This document shows, in pieces, positions 1-11,494 of a stretch of 64,000 nt of DNA. A model generated the notes under the pieces. The model had not been told where the DNA came from. It was given only the letters and a program-made list of their open reading frames with translations, and did not search any database. This DNA is from Panorpa germanica (taxonomy: Eukaryota > Arthropoda > Insecta > Mecoptera > Panorpidae). The first letter of the stretch is position 1; each line of letters opens with the position of its first letter. Position numbers and translations under genes: made by a program. The stretch covers positions 13,706,451 through 13,770,450 of the forward strand of contig OY783213.1 in NCBI GenBank assembly GCA_963678705.1, given 5' to 3'.

Positions 1-1115
1 AATATAATAAAAATAATAAGTAAATCCTTTAATATCAAAATATGAACTCAACCGTATTGGTTTTTAAGCGTCTTATTTATAGCACATATTCTTTAAATAC
101 CATAATTGAACAACAATAAAATAAAGGTACAAAATATATTGCGCGTTTATTACTTTTTGTGTTCAAAGAACATCTATAGCTTTTAAATCAAAAACTTTTA
201 AATAAGCTACGTTCCCCTCGCCTTTGAAATTTAAATCTGGAAATCAATTACTTTAAAATTAAGTTTGTTCGAATTACTTTTTTTGCAGTGTATTTTTAGT
301 ATAATATATACAGAAGACAGGGGTATCAAACTGGTAATTGACTGGTCAATTTACATGAAATATAAAGAATAAATCATGAAACAGAGAGATGGTTTCCGAA
401 CCCTGGTGTATGTTAAAATGTAGAGCAACAGTCCGTTGTTAAGAAAAGTCATTACATTTGTAAAACGAAAGACATAGAGTCTACATCTTTGTGGAGACAT
501 CTTTAACAACACGTCTTCCACAAATGTGAATTCACGTAAGGCGACTAGTCTATAAAAAAAAAGATTTTCTATTAAATCTGTAGTAAATTCAAAAGTGTCT
601 AAATCGTAAAATAGATTTTGAAGATCGGTGGGAAACATGCGTTTGCATTAGTTTTTTTTGCTGTTTTATCATATCCCGATACTTAACAAAAGTGTTCACA
701 ATGTCGGTGCCTCGGTACGGTGAAGCCAGTCGTAACCCGAAATCTTTTGGCTAATATAGCAGGTGTTCTGTAGAAGTAAATCGAACAAACCTATTCTCAT
801 ATTTCTCCCTAAACTAACGCGTATAATTTCCATGTGTGCGTAAGAATAAATAATGTGTGTGTGTATTCCTCTACCAAATAGATACTCTAAATGTATTAGT
901 TCTAGTGGTTTGATAATGCTATACTTTTAAATAAAAATTTCCAAATTAATTAGTTTTATATGAAGTTGTTAAGAAAACTAGTGCCATCTTTGAATATATC
1001 ACTGTACCTAAATACTTCATAATCACTATTAAACTTTTCTTGACACCACTAAATAGTTTTTACTACTAACTTCACTTATGTTTCCTACTTTACAAATAAT
1101 ATTTGCAGCACTATT
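1..1115. other. Sequence downstream of FucTA, no gene seen
   Basis: AT-rich, with only chance ORFs. Bases about 655-745 resemble 22751-22835 (shared TTTTATCATAT, then AAAAGTGTTCAC), a diverged repeat pair of unknown type. Confidence 0.5.
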
Positions 1116-1121
1116 TTTATT
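1116..1121 (-). terminator. Candidate poly(A) signal of FucTA
   Basis: AATAAA on the minus strand, 7 nt after the stop codon. A 3' UTR this short is unusual and AATAAA is frequent in AT-rich DNA, so a later signal may be the one used. Confidence 0.3.
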
Positions 1122-1128
1122 AAAACTT

Positions 1129-1474
1129 TCACTCGAAAGTGTACTCCGTTTTTTGTGCACTCTTCCTCCAGGAACCTCCTGTGCAAACTCCTGGACCTCG
1201 CCACCAATCGTTTACATTGTTGTAACTCTTGCTGGGGATTTCGTCGTGAAGCATAGAACAAACTCTGCACCAGAAGAAAGTATTGATAAATTCTCCGGTA
1301 CCTTTCCATCGGAAATATGAGTTGTAGAGTTCATCGTCTTTATCCAGTCGATGGAGATATTCTGCTAGCTGTTTGGGACCTTCAAACTCATCTACATGGA
1401 TGTAAGATCGGTAAGGTGCTGATCGCTGGTAGTCTTCGGGACGTGCTCCCATGACAATTGGTAGGATGTTTCTT
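1129..1474 (-). CDS. FucTA: FucTA exon 4 (C-terminus)
   Basis: Begins with one base completing a split Gly codon, then RNILPIVMGARPEDY, SYIHVDEFEGPKQLAEYL, DDELYNSYFRWKGTGEF and a Cys-rich end with WCRVCSMLH and DWWRGPGVC, and stops at TGA (1129-1131). This C-terminal layout is the FucTA/core-fucosyltransferase pattern. The acceptor is TTTCAG. Confidence 0.93.
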
Positions 1475-4400
1475 CTGAAAAATAGAATTGTTAATTAAAT
1501 AGTCCACAGTACATTTTTTGGAAAAATGGTCTAGTATCTCTACAAAACAATATTGTAAGAATCATATATAAGATTTGAACGAATCGAAACGAATCGTATT
1601 AGACTACTTTGATCAGACTACTTTAGTGCTTTTAATGTTCCTCAAATTATCTTATAATCAAAAGTTCTTTGTGTTATTAAGTTGTAATAACTTAATCTAA
1701 TTAAAAAGTAACTTCAACTTACCCGAGTCCATTGACAAAGAATTTCTCAGTGATGTAATCCTTGCAGTTTGAGTTTTCAAACGCCAAATAAAACTTGTAT
1801 TCCTTGTCCAGCAAATCAAAGCATTTATCAGCATTTGAACGGGAACATTTCATAGTTCCGCAAGCTCCATAAATATCAACTTGAATGTGTTTTCCAAGTT
1901 CATGCGCATATTGCAGTCTATTATTCCTCGCGCTGCAATTGGATACGAACCAAGCAACTTTCTTTGTCTTATTTGTGGCGTAGTTACGATCTAACTGTTC
2001 TACTTGCTTAATCTTTGGATCGTAATATTCCCAATGTTCATATGGAGCAACTATGTCACTATCTCGCCGGTATGTTGCTGTCCAGTTAAAAACGTCAGGG
2101 TATTTGATGTGTTGGGTGTGATAAGGACATTCCAGAAAGTACAGCAGCCATATCTGTAATAACGTGATTCTTTATGATAAAGAGTACTAAAGTCGAGTTG
2201 TTTAAGAACGAATCATATCCTAAAATACATTTCTTTGAATGCAGATCTTGAGAGAGTTAGTAGCAATCATATATCAAAAGACCTTGAGAAGAGAACTGAT
2301 TGCATTAGTGAACAGAATAGGTTCGTAAAACCCTGGAGGAAATATAATCTTCTTAGAAAAGAAGAAGATCATTAGAATCGCGTCTCCTTCAGCTCTAACA
2401 GATGAATAACCTTCCCAAAATGGGTGGTATATCACCCGGTCAATAAGCCATCAGAGGTAAAATTTTCATAATATAGCTCAGGGATGTTACAGAGGGTCGT
2501 CGGTGATAAGACTCAGAATCAAAAATAGACCGATGATGAAAATAATGTAACTCAAGACTATGTTCACACTATGTTTTTTTTGAAATTATCACATTTAAAG
2601 TTAAAGATAAAATATTTTATATTATATGATATAACAGAGGAAGCTTTTCCAGATTTGCGCTTTTTTAAACCTTTTCGCTTTCTGCATAAATAGAATTCAT
2701 AGTATAGTTCTTGCTTTAATATTTCAATTACATTTACAATTTACATTAGCGTTTAATGATTCTTATAAGTAATTTAATTGGTAATTAAATTTTCTTTTTT
2801 GTTATTATACTTTGCATGGACTGTTTGCAAGAACGATACATTATAATATAAATTTATTAAAATATAACAAAATTACATAAAATTTATAAATCTATTTATA
2901 AACTAAAATTATTAAATATTAAATTATTATGTTATTTGAATAATAAAATATCAATAAGAGTAATTTCAAATTTATGAAAGAAGAAAAAACTTGCGTAATT
3001 ATCGAGTTGTGGGATGATTACTTTATCGGTTTTTATGGTGATCCACCAAACTAGAATATTTATTTAATTATTTATTTATGGTAATTTAGGGTAACGACAT
3101 AGTAATATATCTGTACGGTTTTATAATCAAAAAGTGTATTTATTTTTAAACATGTAAAAAAATATAGTTTGATGCCATTTTTATACGTCACGTACATTAT
3201 TTAAAAATTTATACATTCAAAAGAGAACTACAACCAATATGTGAACAATGTAACAGCCCTCTAACAATAAGGCTTATTATTCTTTAATGCTTCAAGTACT
3301 CAACACACAGACAAAACTGTAATATGCGTGAATATTATAAGCAGATATTTGAAAGCAGAGAAAGTTTAAATTAACCTAACTTAATCTCTATATTTTAAAT
3401 ATCCATACTCATGTTTATAAATTACAAATTATGTATTATAAATGTGTATATTGTTTTAAGTGCTAATAACTATCGATCGAAAGTTGATGCACTCAAATAA
3501 ATATTTAAAAAAAAAAAAAAAAAACTTTCTTACAGTGTCCTTGAACGTAAGGTTATTGTGTATTTCCCCATTCGTATTCTGTATCAATTTTATGTTAAAA
3601 GTAAACTTTTTTATGTTAACTAGAATTAATATTATTTTCGTATATGAATCACCGTTGAATTTTATACAGTCGTTACAACAAAGAGGTCATTCAAAAACCG
3701 CGTGGTCTTTAGAACCCCCCCCTACCGCATGTAGCCTATCGTAGTTTTATCATGATAAGCTGATAGTACTTTCTTTGTAGAGTGCCAAAATTTCGTAATT
3801 GGTAAATGATTAGATGAAAAAGATTACACAGCTTAACTTCAGCTCCCCACTTTCTCCTCCACGTAGTGCCGCATAGTTTTCTAACTACTGTTATCTAAAT
3901 ATTGACTCACCTGATTGGCAGGCCTCTGTATAGCAGGATGGTTGAAGTGATCTTTATACAAGATAGCATCAACGTCTTTAGCTGCATCCCTTTTAGCGGT
4001 GAGCGTACATCGATTCACGGGGCAGTTACCCCTAGTAAAGACGTCCCGACCATGCTTAACGTTCCAAGCGCCATACCCGTTGTACAGCAGAATTTGTTTG
4101 AGCTCCTCGTCCAAGGGATCGTAATTAGGAGGGATGTACATCAATTGATTGGTTATTCGATCTGATGTATCTTCAAACGGAAATAGCTTGGCTAGACGCT
4201 TTCCGGTTTTCTTATTACGAAGAGCTCTCTCTGGTTGTCTTTCGCCTCCCTTCATGTACCACGGTCGTAATTTTGGATTGTGGAAGAGATCTTCATCGCT
4301 GATCTGAGTAGAGAGGGCCACTGGAAGTTTCTCCTGATTTTTGAAGATTAAAGGGATTAGTTTTGAACACAATATGTAATTATGTTGTACATGTCCATTG

Positions 4401-4670
4401 TAAATTGTTAAAATTTCTACTTACATTGAACGGATTTTCATTGGAGTCAACGACATCTTCATTCTTCTCGTAGGCACTGTCTTCCAATATTATTGGTTTC
4501 TTGTCATGATACCTTCTCGCGCCAATTGTTGGATCTATTTCGGATTGAAGTTGTCCAGATGAATATCTGTGCCATATATCCTTTTGTCCAATATTTAAAA
4601 CCAGTAAAACAATTGCCGTCACGGCCAGGAGAAATGCAAAACCCTTCCGAAGAGACAACCGAGGCAACAT
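1129..4670 (-). CDS. FucTA: Alpha-1,3-fucosyltransferase, FucTA type (GT10), complete, 4 exons
   Basis: Spliced CDS is complement(join(1129..1474,1723..2153,3911..4333,4425..4670)), 1446 nt, 481 residues, close to the roughly 500 of insect FucTA. All junctions are GT-AG and phases agree (0, 0, 2). Residues 1-10 are a short basic tail; about 11-27 form one membrane anchor; 28 to about 90 are a stem; the rest is the lumenal catalytic domain. Visible GT10 features are CPYHTQ, an NWT sequon, NCSARNNR, DIYGACGT, the donor-site block ENSNCKDYITEKFF and SYIHVDEF, then a Cys-rich tail with WCRVC and GPGVC. Known for the family: a Golgi type II enzyme moving fucose from GDP-fucose to the innermost GlcNAc of N-glycans, giving the anti-HRP neural epitope. 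The start at 4670 is the first in-frame Met after an upstream stop. A FucTC-like paralogue is the main alternative. Confidence 0.95.
1723..2153 (-). CDS. FucTA: FucTA exon 3 (GDP-fucose binding core)
   Basis: Encodes residues 224-366 plus two bases of codon 367. It starts IWLLYFLECPYHTQ after a TTACAG acceptor and ends FFVNGLG at a GTAAGT donor. It contains NWTATYRRDSD, NCSARNNRLQYA, VDIYGACGTMKC and ENSNCKDYITEK, the densest set of GT10 signature motifs in the gene. No six-frame ORF starting at Met reveals this exon; it was found by translating the gap between the flanking exons. Confidence 0.93.
2154..3910 (-). other. FucTA intron 2 (1757 nt)
   Basis: Intron between exons 2 and 3, GT at 3910-3909 and AG at 2155-2154. 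It holds a degraded SINE tail at about 2480-2560, very AT-rich DNA at 2560-3460 and an A-tract at about 3509-3527. I saw no coding signal apart from short chance frames. Confidence 0.8.
3911..4333 (-). CDS. FucTA: FucTA exon 2 (start of catalytic domain)
   Basis: Encodes residues 83-223, from EKLPVALSTQ to HPAIQRPANQ. The acceptor is TCAG before GAG and the donor is CAG|GTGAGT; both ends are phase 0. It carries the conserved region leading to the phrase about an oily LYNGYGAWNV segment and RGNCPVNRC, which aligns with insect core fucosyltransferases. The plus-strand reading frame in the same place is a shadow. Confidence 0.9.
4425..4670 (-). CDS. FucTA: FucTA exon 1 (membrane anchor and stem)
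   Basis: Encodes residues 1-82. A short basic start (MLPRLSLRKG) precedes a hydrophobic segment at about residues 11-27 rich in A, V, I and L, typical of a Golgi type II anchor; the rest is polar stem. The donor GTAAGT follows codon 82 in phase 0. The intron to exon 2 is only 91 nt (4334-4424). Confidence 0.9.
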
Positions 4671-6140
4671 TGTGCAACAATGAAGAAATTTCTGGATCCA
4701 AACGCATTTACTTATTGGAATATCGTTACGTCACATTAAACATTATTACTTCGGTTAATAAATACGTTATCATCACTTCAACAAGATTACTGGCAACCAG
4801 AGAATATAAAATTTATTATTTAGCACAAAACTTCAAAGATTTTATTAATAACTAGATTGTTTTTCACTTTCATGTTATTTCTTGAAATATTATTGCGCAG
4901 TTTGGTTACACCTCTGTAGTTACGGCAATGGCCTCTATTCAACTGGCAATGGTGTCATATCTGCAACAGGAAATATATGATAATCAGAGCATTCTTTATC
5001 TTTATAACACACTCGATTTTACGGAACGAGTTATTAAAAGATTATGAACAAGTATAACAAATATTTAAAGAGAGATTAGTATATAGATATGTGCTTGCTG
5101 CGTATAAGGTGATAATTGACAATTGCTCGTTTGAAAAATTAAAAAATGCTGCATGGCAAAAAAATCAAAGCCGATTTTTACATATGAAATTCAATGAAAC
5201 TTTGGGATATGTGAAAAAAGAACCGTGTTAGTGTACAAGGCGTATTGTTTGTTGCTGGTCTAACTTCTACATTATCTCATTTTAACGATCAATGTTAAAA
5301 TGATGTTAAAAGACATGTAAACTAAGAGTATAAGATATAAAACAAATGTATACATGTTATATATCACGTGACTTAGTTTTAGTGATTAATAATGTGTAAT
5401 TACGAAGATTATCAATTTTTTAATTTAATATTTTAAGACAATGTAACTGTTTCAAGGTATAAAAAAACACATTTTTATTTTTTTAAAATAACATCGTTTT
5501 TAGTCCGTTTCGCTGACAACATTCCTCGAATCTGTAGGTTTCTAAAAACAATAAACAAAAAACAAGGCGAAAAAAAAAATATTTCCCCGCGAAATGAAAA
5601 AAAAAATACATATTTATTAGTATTATTAGATATATTAAATACATTTTCTTCATTGGACAGGAGTCTTTTTGATCTCGGATTATTACCTGTAAGTACTTTT
5701 TAGATAAACAAATTTAGTAAAAGTAGGTCAACGCTTAGCATATAATAAAAATGGATTTGTTTGATGAAAATCTTATAAATGTTTAATATGGAGTTAATAA
5801 ATAATTAATGAAATACTTGTTTCACCGATAACAAAAATTGCGTTACGTTGGCATGATATATTTGTTTTATGATACTGAATTTATGATCATTTGGTATGAT
5901 AGTTTGATTATATAATTCCTCCTTCCAGATGTCACGACTGATAAGGGGTATTATGTTACAGGTTGCTGATAACTGATAGTCAATAACCGACGGCCGTGGT
6001 TATGTTCTATTATGTATTATCTAAATAATGTAATCTTGAACAATATGTGTAAAACTATTTGTATTAAATAAATAAATAAATATTACGACATTAACATTAC
6101 AAAAATTCAAAATGTACAAAATTCTGCGCTATATTTAGTT
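4671..6140. other. FucTA upstream region, no gene seen
   Basis: The FucTA 5' UTR and promoter should lie just above 4670, but no TATA box or initiator could be chosen with confidence. The rest is AT-rich, with an AAATAAATAAATAAAT tail-like run at 6064-6082 that may end an old retroposon. Confidence 0.4.
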
Positions 6141-6152
6141 GACCGTATTTTT

Positions 6153-6292
6153 AATTTATTTATTAACGTTAGCCTATTTCCGATGCTAAGTCCTATCAGC
6201 GATGATGTACTACTATCGTAACAGATTTTGAGATCCTCGTATATGTAGACCACACCGCTTTCTAATAAGTTTATTATTATTTATCTACATAA
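6153..6292 (-). repeat. SINE-family fragment (tail part)
   Basis: Reverse-oriented copy of the family seen at 22884-23085: the plus strand reads TTAGCCTATTTCCGATGC, then AAGTCCTATCAGCGATGATG, the complement of the SINE tail. It abuts the repeat beginning near 6284. Confidence 0.6.
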
Positions 6293-6765
6293 TCAATTAA
6301 TTTCTATAAAATTGTCCTATATATTGATAAAGTTGGTTACCAGAACCTCAAATGCCCAATTATTTTTTAACAACTCCTTACATGTTAGGAGATATTAACA
6401 ATTAAAACACTAATTTTGTTCCTTTAAATATTAAAGGGATTCAACGTTATAGAATAATCCAAGACATGTGACATCACGTACGCTAAGTTGCTATCTCTTT
6501 TATACAACAGAGCGTAAAAGAGATAGCATATTCAACACAGAACTCTTATTCGTAGAATAAATAACTGACCTACCCTTAATAATACAGACATGTTACGTCA
6601 TAAATATGGCCGACATTTGTAGCGCTAAAACTACAATTCGAGATTTTAATTGCTATATCTTCGTCAACATTTAAATATTTAATAAAATAAAAACGCCAAT
6701 ACACATTTCTAACTTCAATTTCAATCCAAAATTGATAAATCGACCACTAAAAATTAGTTCATAAG
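6284..6765 (+). repeat. Dispersed repeat family R1, copy 1 (with perfect hairpin)
   Basis: Shares long blocks with 10920-11490: the start (CCTATATATTGATAAAGTTG), a middle with AACCTCAAATG, GGAGATATTAACAATTAAA and TGTGACATCAC, and an end with CGTCAACATTTA and AAACGCCAATACACATTT. Bases 6489-6502 and 6515-6528 form a perfect 14-bp inverted repeat around a 12-nt loop. A third, diverged fragment is at 7503-7705. No coding capacity seen. Confidence 0.75.
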
Positions 6766-7502
6766 CCCTTGATAACAACCAAAATCCAGAAAATTTAACT
6801 CGGTAAATAAAGTTACTTTGATATTTAACGTAACATAACGTAAATAAATAGCCTTTTACATAATTTCTTTCAGGTTAATATAATGTTAGGTTACATTGCA
6901 AAACTTATTTTTCGAGATGAACTTATATTCCAGACGTTAATAACATTTTTTATGCAAGATTATTGAGTGTTACAAATTAAAGTAATATATTGGTAAAAAC
7001 CTAAAAGTCGTGAAAATTCGGACAATTATGAATTACGATTATTTATTATATATAGATGGTAATATCTTATTCTTAAAACTCACAGACCTTCTTCAATGGC
7101 CCCCACGTCTCATAAGATTTCTTGCAGAGAAATCATTTTCACACTAAAATTAATTTATCACAATGTCAAAAAAAAAAAAAAATATTGATTAAATTTACCG
7201 GTAATGTCCGTTTGGAAGTAAAACTATAAACTGACTGTAAACTAAGTATTAGTTTTGATAATTATTTTAGAGTACTAAACATGCGTGTTGCCTTGGCAAA
7301 CGCTAAAAGTGAGTCGTGGTTTATATTGGACTTATGATAAGAGCGTATATGTTCATGGAAAGCAGTGATGTCCAAGAAACGGGTATCTGTAATTGCCTTT
7401 ATACTTGTCGATTTTATAAAATATTGTGAGTAGAACTATTTTTTCGTGTTAGAGTTGATAAGCCCTGAATTTTATTTTACTATTTATTATAGTTGTGAAT
7501 CG

Positions 7503-7705
7503 TGTCTTAATTTCTACAAAACTGTACCTTGATAAAGCTTTAAAATATCTAATTAGTTTTTAATAAGTTGCTATATTCTACGAGATACGAATATTAACAG
7601 TACTTATAGAAAATATATAGTTTCTTAATGTCACCTCTGGGTCCCTCTTTCCTTCTATGAATTGCCATCTCTTTTATACAACAGAGTCTTAAAAAGATAC
7701 ATATA
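7503..7705 (+). repeat. Dispersed repeat family R1, diverged partial copy
   Basis: Begins TCTTAATTTCTACAAAACTG like the other copies and later has CATCTCTTTTATACAACAG, the left arm and loop of the 6489-6528 hairpin. Its right arm is decayed (TTAAAAAGATAC). Confidence 0.55.
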
Positions 7706-8183
7706 AGTGTTATTGATACGATAGTTACTACCGCTAAACACAAAACTTTGACACATATATTATTTAATGTAATATCGTTTACATAACATTATGTTTTATT
7801 ATTTACCAAAAGTTGACATAGTTCTGTTCTAAAAAAAATATTTTATAAAAGTTTACATATACATAACTATTATTTAACAGGTTCCTAGACTCAAAGTTTT
7901 GATATTATGAACGTTGTGAATATAGAAAAATAAAATCAATTACTTATTAGCCAACGGACTAAGAATTTAGCAGCAAAACAGAACTAATAAAACCAATGTC
8001 ATATTATTAGATATTTCTATGACAGATAGTTCATAGTTAGTTTAATATTGCTATATGGAACTTTATGACACCTGGTAATCAGAAAATTCGTGTAAACGTG
8101 ATAAGACTATATCTCAATGTTGTTATCATTTTAAGTTGAATGACAAGAACGATTTGCGATAAATGTATTTATTCCTGTTAGAC

Positions 8184-8215
8184 CAGAGGTCCCCAAATTA
8201 CGGCCCGCCGTCATT
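8184..8215 (+). mobile_element. hAT-type terminal sequence, fragment
   Basis: CAGAGGTCCCCAAATTACGG followed by CCCGCCG is a typical hAT terminal inverted repeat start (CAGNGGTCCCCAA, then a GGCCCGC motif). No matching right end was found nearby. Confidence 0.5.
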
Positions 8216-8399
8216 TTATCCGGGTCACTGATTTTTTGCAAAATAAACAGAAAATTAAAATCAATGAAGAATACAATATGCTGAATAACAAATAAAAGCA
8301 TCTAGAAATTTATGTATTTCCTTTTTCTATTCAATAACAATACATTATATTCAAAGAAATGGATTTGGATCAGTTCAAATTTTAAGTTTATCGTAGTGA

Positions 8400-9067
8400 A
8401 GTATGAAGGTAATTTGATAAGTTGGTGACTTCAAATACATTTTGGTTTTACGAATATTTAAAACTAGCACATGCTTTTCCTTACACACGACTGATGAAAA
8501 AAATTGAATCAATCCATCATAAATTGCAAATAGAAAAATTTTAGAGCACACTAATACAACAACTGGGACAGACACACACAATAACCTACCCTTAAAAATC
8601 AAATACAGACTACCGAAAGACATAATTCTCTAGGTGCATGCTACACAACACAGACATATACAAATTTATTTTTATCTAAAATATAACCACAGCAAAATAG
8701 AGAAGATGGCACATCTTAAAAGAAATCACTTGGTAGAAGAAGATAAGTGCAATTGTGGAGAAGGAGTAGCAGATCCAGAACATTTGATCTTCCAATGTAT
8801 AGAAACGGAGACCTGCAGAAATAATTTGTACAGAGCTTTGGTGAAAAATGGAGTGGTGTTGCCAACGAGTATGGAGGAACTACTAAGATATCCGAGGTGG
8901 TCAGTGTGCTTAGTCATAGACAGGATATGGCATAAAGCGGGGTTAAAAGTTTAGGTAGTAATAAAGATAATAATGAAATTTAAATAGATAAAATGTAAGT
9001 AAAATGAAGTAAGAAAGGCGAAAAAAGACCGTCGTCCTAAGATGCCCGTGAAATATTAATAAAAAAT
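8400..9067 (+). mobile_element. 5'-truncated LINE, 3' end with Cys/His coding tail
   Basis: Remnant of a non-LTR retrotransposon. At 8706-8954 an open frame reads MAHLKRNHLVEEDKCNCGEG, then VADPEHLIFQC, RNNLYRALVKNG, SMEELLRYPRW and VIDRIWHKAGLKV, ending in a stop. The C-x-C-x8-H-x4-C pattern followed by a short helical end is what follows the RNase H region in Jockey/I-like LINEs. Upstream the frame is broken by stops. The 3' UTR runs to AATATTAATAAAAAA near 9067. Two more copies lie on the minus strand at 58936-59290 and 19955-20510. Confidence 0.75.
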
Positions 9068-9797
9068 TTCTTTTACTTATCACTTAATTCTTTAATTTTT
9101 TAACATACTTTTTTTTTAGCTCAATACACTTATTCTTTTTCTTTTCGTTTTCGTACCTTCTATAATATATGATTTGTCAATCAATATATAGATCCTTTAT
9201 ATCCATCTATATATAAGATGTATTGATACATGCATTATGCTATGCTATATGGAGTGTAACTAACGTTTGCACTTAACATCTAACTATACTTTTGCTACGT
9301 ATATCACTAATAAATAAATATGAAAATATTTAATATTTATTTGCTTCTTCTAACTTTGAATAAAATTAGATAACAAATTTCTCAGAGGTTACGAATTCAT
9401 TAAATTCACAATATACTATATTTTCAACGCTCTATTTTTCTTGTGAAGTTTACCAAGTTTGTTAAGTACTACCCTTTAATTTATGATACGGAAAAGTTAA
9501 CAAGTTCTTTTCTTTCTATTAAATATACACGAACTTAAAAAACAATATTAATTCATTATGTCTCGTAATTGTGGTATTTCATGTTTTGTACGTATACCTA
9601 TATAGCGTCGATTATTATTCATTAGAAAAATGTAGCATTTACGTAATATTTATCTACATTTACATATATTACATACATGTCATGGTATTTTACTAAATTA
9701 ATAAGTGTAATATAATTTTAGGTTGAAATATATAGACATAAAGTAGTATTAAAGAATGTTAGAGCTGTTTTCTGTTTCCAGTTAATGCACCAAGTTC

Positions 9798-10198
9798 TGA
9801 CACACACTGCAAGCGTATTTAAGCGAATTTTGACCGGACGTATATGCGCTACTACGCTTTATCTATCCGAACCCTGTAAATGTAATGAACCCTCGCACAT
9901 TGCAAAGGACAAAGCCGTCCGAATAGGGGTGTTACTTAGTGGAAGCGTATATCAGCGAATACATTGGATGCTATATGAAGGAGAATGCAATAGTCTCTTT
10001 TATAACAGTTGTGTATCAATAAAAATAAAAGTTATACAATTTGACTTGGCGTACTGTCGGTACGTGGTATGTATTTATTGTGACACAACACATGCAAAGA
10101 ACACAAAAGTCAAATTGTTTTAAGAGTGTTAGCTGCTCAACCAAGCCGCCGTTTTACGTCCGAATTCGTCGTCGCTTAAATACGCTTGCAGTGTACGA
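9798..10198. mobile_element. MITE with about 40-bp terminal inverted repeats
   Basis: The left end (9804-9827, ACACTGCAAGCGTATTTAAG then CGA) is matched in reverse complement by 10171-10194; the match continues inward with an indel to a shared CGGACGTA. The element is about 400 bp. No convincing target duplication was seen, so no superfamily is assigned. A 112-codon frame at 9785-10123 covers most of it but starts outside the element and matches nothing I recognise. Confidence 0.7.
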
Positions 10199-10919
10199 CA
10201 GGCCTAACATGTAACATTTTTATGTAAGATACATATAACTGTGTTTATTACTGAACATATACATTACTTGAAAGACTTTACCCAAAGAATAATATTCCAT
10301 TTTCTAGATTCGCACAAATCCATATAAACTCGTATTTCGCACAGTCGAGTACTCCAGCGGAGTGTCACTTCGCTACTGCAGTATTCAAGCACTGTTTATT
10401 TTCTTTATCAATCGTGGTGCTTCAGTAAATAGTTTGATTGCATCTATTATTACATGTATTTATTAAGTGAGCCATGTGCGACTAATTAGTGATAAGTTTA
10501 CTGCGCAATCACTACATGATGTACGAGTGTATTGAAGTATTAGTTACAGTAGGTCACAGCAGGAAGCAAATCGTGAAATGAACCTAAAAAATAAACGTAC
10601 TCATAGGTACGTTTTTACCGCTGCTGTCACAGGCAAGTATAATTATCAGTAAGGTAGATACATATGTAATTATTTCGTTTTTATGGAGGAGGAAACAGTA
10701 TTGTTGTGAGGTAAATATGACCATTGTCCAATGTGTTAAGCTAACATAGGTACTTCCGGAAATGATGATATTTGTAAACATTAATGATTTTATTTAGCAG
10801 AAACTATTCGTATTAAAATAGCAATATAGCAATATTATGTGAATTAGTTAGTATGTGTTATCATCTTTACATAAGTTGGTCAGAGTTTACGGGTTGTCTA
10901 GTAATTTGCATTGCGTTGT

Positions 10920-11490
10920 CTTAATTTCTATAAAACTGTCCTATATATTGATAAAGTTGGTTACTAGAACCTCAAATGTCCCATTATTTTTTATAATTCC
11001 TTACATTTAAGGAGATATTAACAATTAAAGAAGTCATTTTTTCTCTTTAATTATTAAAGGGATTCGACGTTGTAGACATTCCAAATGCATGTGACATCAC
11101 AGCCGCTAGTTGCTATATGTATTTATATATCAAAATATCAAATATTATTTACATCTATTTCAAGAAACAATAAAATTCCAATATTATATCTGCCGTAATA
11201 GGGTTGAATAAAATAAAAACTTATTTTTTGACTTGACTTGATTATTTCGACTACCAACAGCTACAAAACATTACCACAGCACTGACCTACTCAACAAATA
11301 ACTGACGTTAAAATGCATTTCACGTCATACAAATATGGTCGGCCATTTCTAGCGATAAAACTACAATTCAAATTTTTAATTACTATATCTCCGTCAACAT
11401 TTAGATATTTAATAAAATAGATACGCCAATACACATTTATTAACATCAATTTAAATCTACAATTGAAAAATCGATCATTAAAAAATGAGG
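10920..11490 (+). repeat. Dispersed repeat family R1, copy 2 (with insertion)
   Basis: Same order of blocks as 6284-6765. The hairpin region is replaced or interrupted between about 11112 and 11275 by unrelated AT-rich sequence containing AAAACTTATTTTTTGACTTG; after it the family sequence resumes at CACTGACCTACTCAAC. Flanks on both sides match copy 1 at roughly 85-90% by eye. Confidence 0.75.
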
Positions 11491-11494
11491 ACAC

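Noticed and set aside
1078-1320. Plus-strand ORF over FucTA exon 4
   Set aside because: It is the antisense shadow of a clearly identified exon.
3902-4165. Plus-strand ORF over FucTA exon 2
   Set aside because: Antisense shadow of the exon on the minus strand.
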